Under the pieces are notes generated by a model. The model had not been told where the DNA came from. It was given only the letters and a program-made list of their open reading frames with translations, and ran no database searches. Shown here one piece after another: positions 5,234 to 5,716 of a DNA stretch of 5,716 bases (positions are counted from its first letter, which is position 1; each line of letters opens with the position of its first letter). The translations under genes were made by a program, and so were the position numbers. Origin of the DNA: HRBIN16 sp049969495 (GTDB taxonomy: Bacteria > Armatimonadota > HRBIN16); the NCBI GenBank assembly GCA_049969495.1, contig JBMFOT010000110.1, forward strand, positions 1 through 5,716, written 5' to 3'.

Positions 5234-5716
5234 TCACCTGCTATTGCGAACACATGTGTCAAAACAGCTCATGCACCAGCTTATCGTTCCAGAGTATCTA
5301 GCGTGACAGGAATCATCATAACTGCAAACCATTCCCACTATGAAGCAAAAAACCTTCAGCAGAGGACCAGGCAGAAACAAACAAATGACACCTACAGAAG
5401 CGCAGAAAGCCTTTTGTTTACGCTCACACTGCTCAAGTAAACTGTTGGCGTCTGCGATACAGCCCTTCACAAACTGATCACACATGGCGCGTGGGTAAGG
5501 TCCGCCTTGACTAAAAGGACAGTCTTTGTGCAAGTCATAGCTGCTACTATATAGCGGGACGATCATCCGCTCCGGCAAGTAGAACTGTCCCTTGGCAGAC
5601 ACCCTCAACCCTTCTTCTCCAGCTTGGATCCAAACCCACCTCCACGGCGTCTCGGCGCTGCCCTGCTGATACCGCAACACCCCAAACAGGTCATACAGGT
5701 TGTTGCTGACCACCTG
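5234..5716 (-). CDS. RHS repeat-associated protein, C-terminal end with Cys-rich tip (5' part outside window)
   Basis: The frame is open to the right edge, so this is only the last 160 or so residues of a longer protein; GTG 5713 is internal. It begins inside the RHS core (NNLYDLFGVLRYQQGSA, then ETPWRW), continues with AGEEGLRVSAKGQFYLPERM, then a tip of about 100 residues. Counting from that Val, the tip has 12 cysteines (65 to 154), a hydrophobic stretch at about 105-130 (SVGVICLFLPGPLLK then VFCFIVGMVC), and ends CFDTCVRNSR. The core is almost identical to the orphan copy at 4295-4369, but the tip differs, the hallmark of RHS/WapA polymorphic toxins, where a conserved shell carries variable C-terminal effectors. 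The tip family is not one I recognise; the hydrophobic stretch might act on membranes. It may be the main RHS gene or another orphan cassette; the part outside decides this. Confidence 0.85.
   Translation of the reverse strand, partial: QVVSNNLYDLFGVLRYQQGSAETPWRWVWIQAGEEGLRVSAKGQFYLPERMIVPLYSSSYDLHKDCPFSQGGPYPRAMCDQFVKGCIADANSLLEQCERKQKAFCASVGVICLFLPGPLLKVFCFIVGMVCSYDDSCHARYSGTISWCMSCFDTCVRNSR
5636..5716 (-). repeat. RHS core direct repeat, copy 1 (continues past window)
   Basis: The reference copy for the other two: 5642-5716 matches 4295-4369 at 73/75 and 5636-5708 matches 3156-3228 at 64/73. All three are in the same orientation. Copy starts are 1347 bases apart (copies 1 and 2) and 1133 bases apart (copies 2 and 3), spacings set by the different tip-plus-partner cargo. 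Confidence 0.93.

Noticed and set aside
3156..5716. CRISPR array or insertion sequence as explanation for the three repeats
   Set aside because: The copies are coding, more than 1 kb apart, and lie in the RHS core frame; there are no terminal inverted repeats, no transposase and no regular spacers.

Overview
The window reads as a piece of a bacterial chromosome. It has a housekeeping ATP-dependent protease gene (lon, plus strand, left third) and, converging on it from the right, a minus-strand accessory block of about 3.7 kb. That block looks like an array of C-terminal RHS/YD-repeat cassettes. I cannot name the organism. The RHS core variant here (…FDPLGTAGVITN…YDxFGVLRYQQGSAETPWR…) is one I loosely associate with Armatimonadota-like genomes, but that is memory and not proof. 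Composition changes between the halves: for example 541-600 in lon has 40 G/C of 60, while 3661-3720 in the accessory block has 25 of 60. This fits acquired or fast-evolving DNA.

Layout from left to right. 1-1883 (+): lon, missing its N-terminal domain at the window edge. 1884-1967: short convergent intergenic space with a strong inverted repeat. 1968-2474 (-) and 2484-3026 (-): two tandem, paralogous multi-pass membrane proteins. 3008-3230 (-): a decayed RHS core/tip remnant carrying a stop codon and a frame shift. 3213-3857 (-): a protein with a signal peptide. 3854-4537 (-): an RHS core fragment joined to a Cys-rich tip. 4574-4693: a gap with a hairpin and no gene. 4694-5218 (-): a four-pass membrane protein. 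5234-5716 (-): the end of another RHS protein, entering from the right edge, with a different Cys-rich tip.

Read in the direction of transcription (right to left), the block repeats one pattern: RHS core segment, variable Cys-rich tip, then a tightly coupled small membrane or secreted protein, then the next core segment. The three core segments align at the DNA level (73/75 matches between the first two, 64/73 between the first and the decayed third), while the tips and downstream genes differ. In known RHS/WapA/CDI polymorphic toxin systems this is the layout of a main toxin gene followed by orphan toxin-immunity cassettes that can recombine into the main gene through the shared core. I infer the same here. 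Toxicity and immunity are not shown by the sequence itself, and neither the tips nor the partner proteins belong to a family I recognise.
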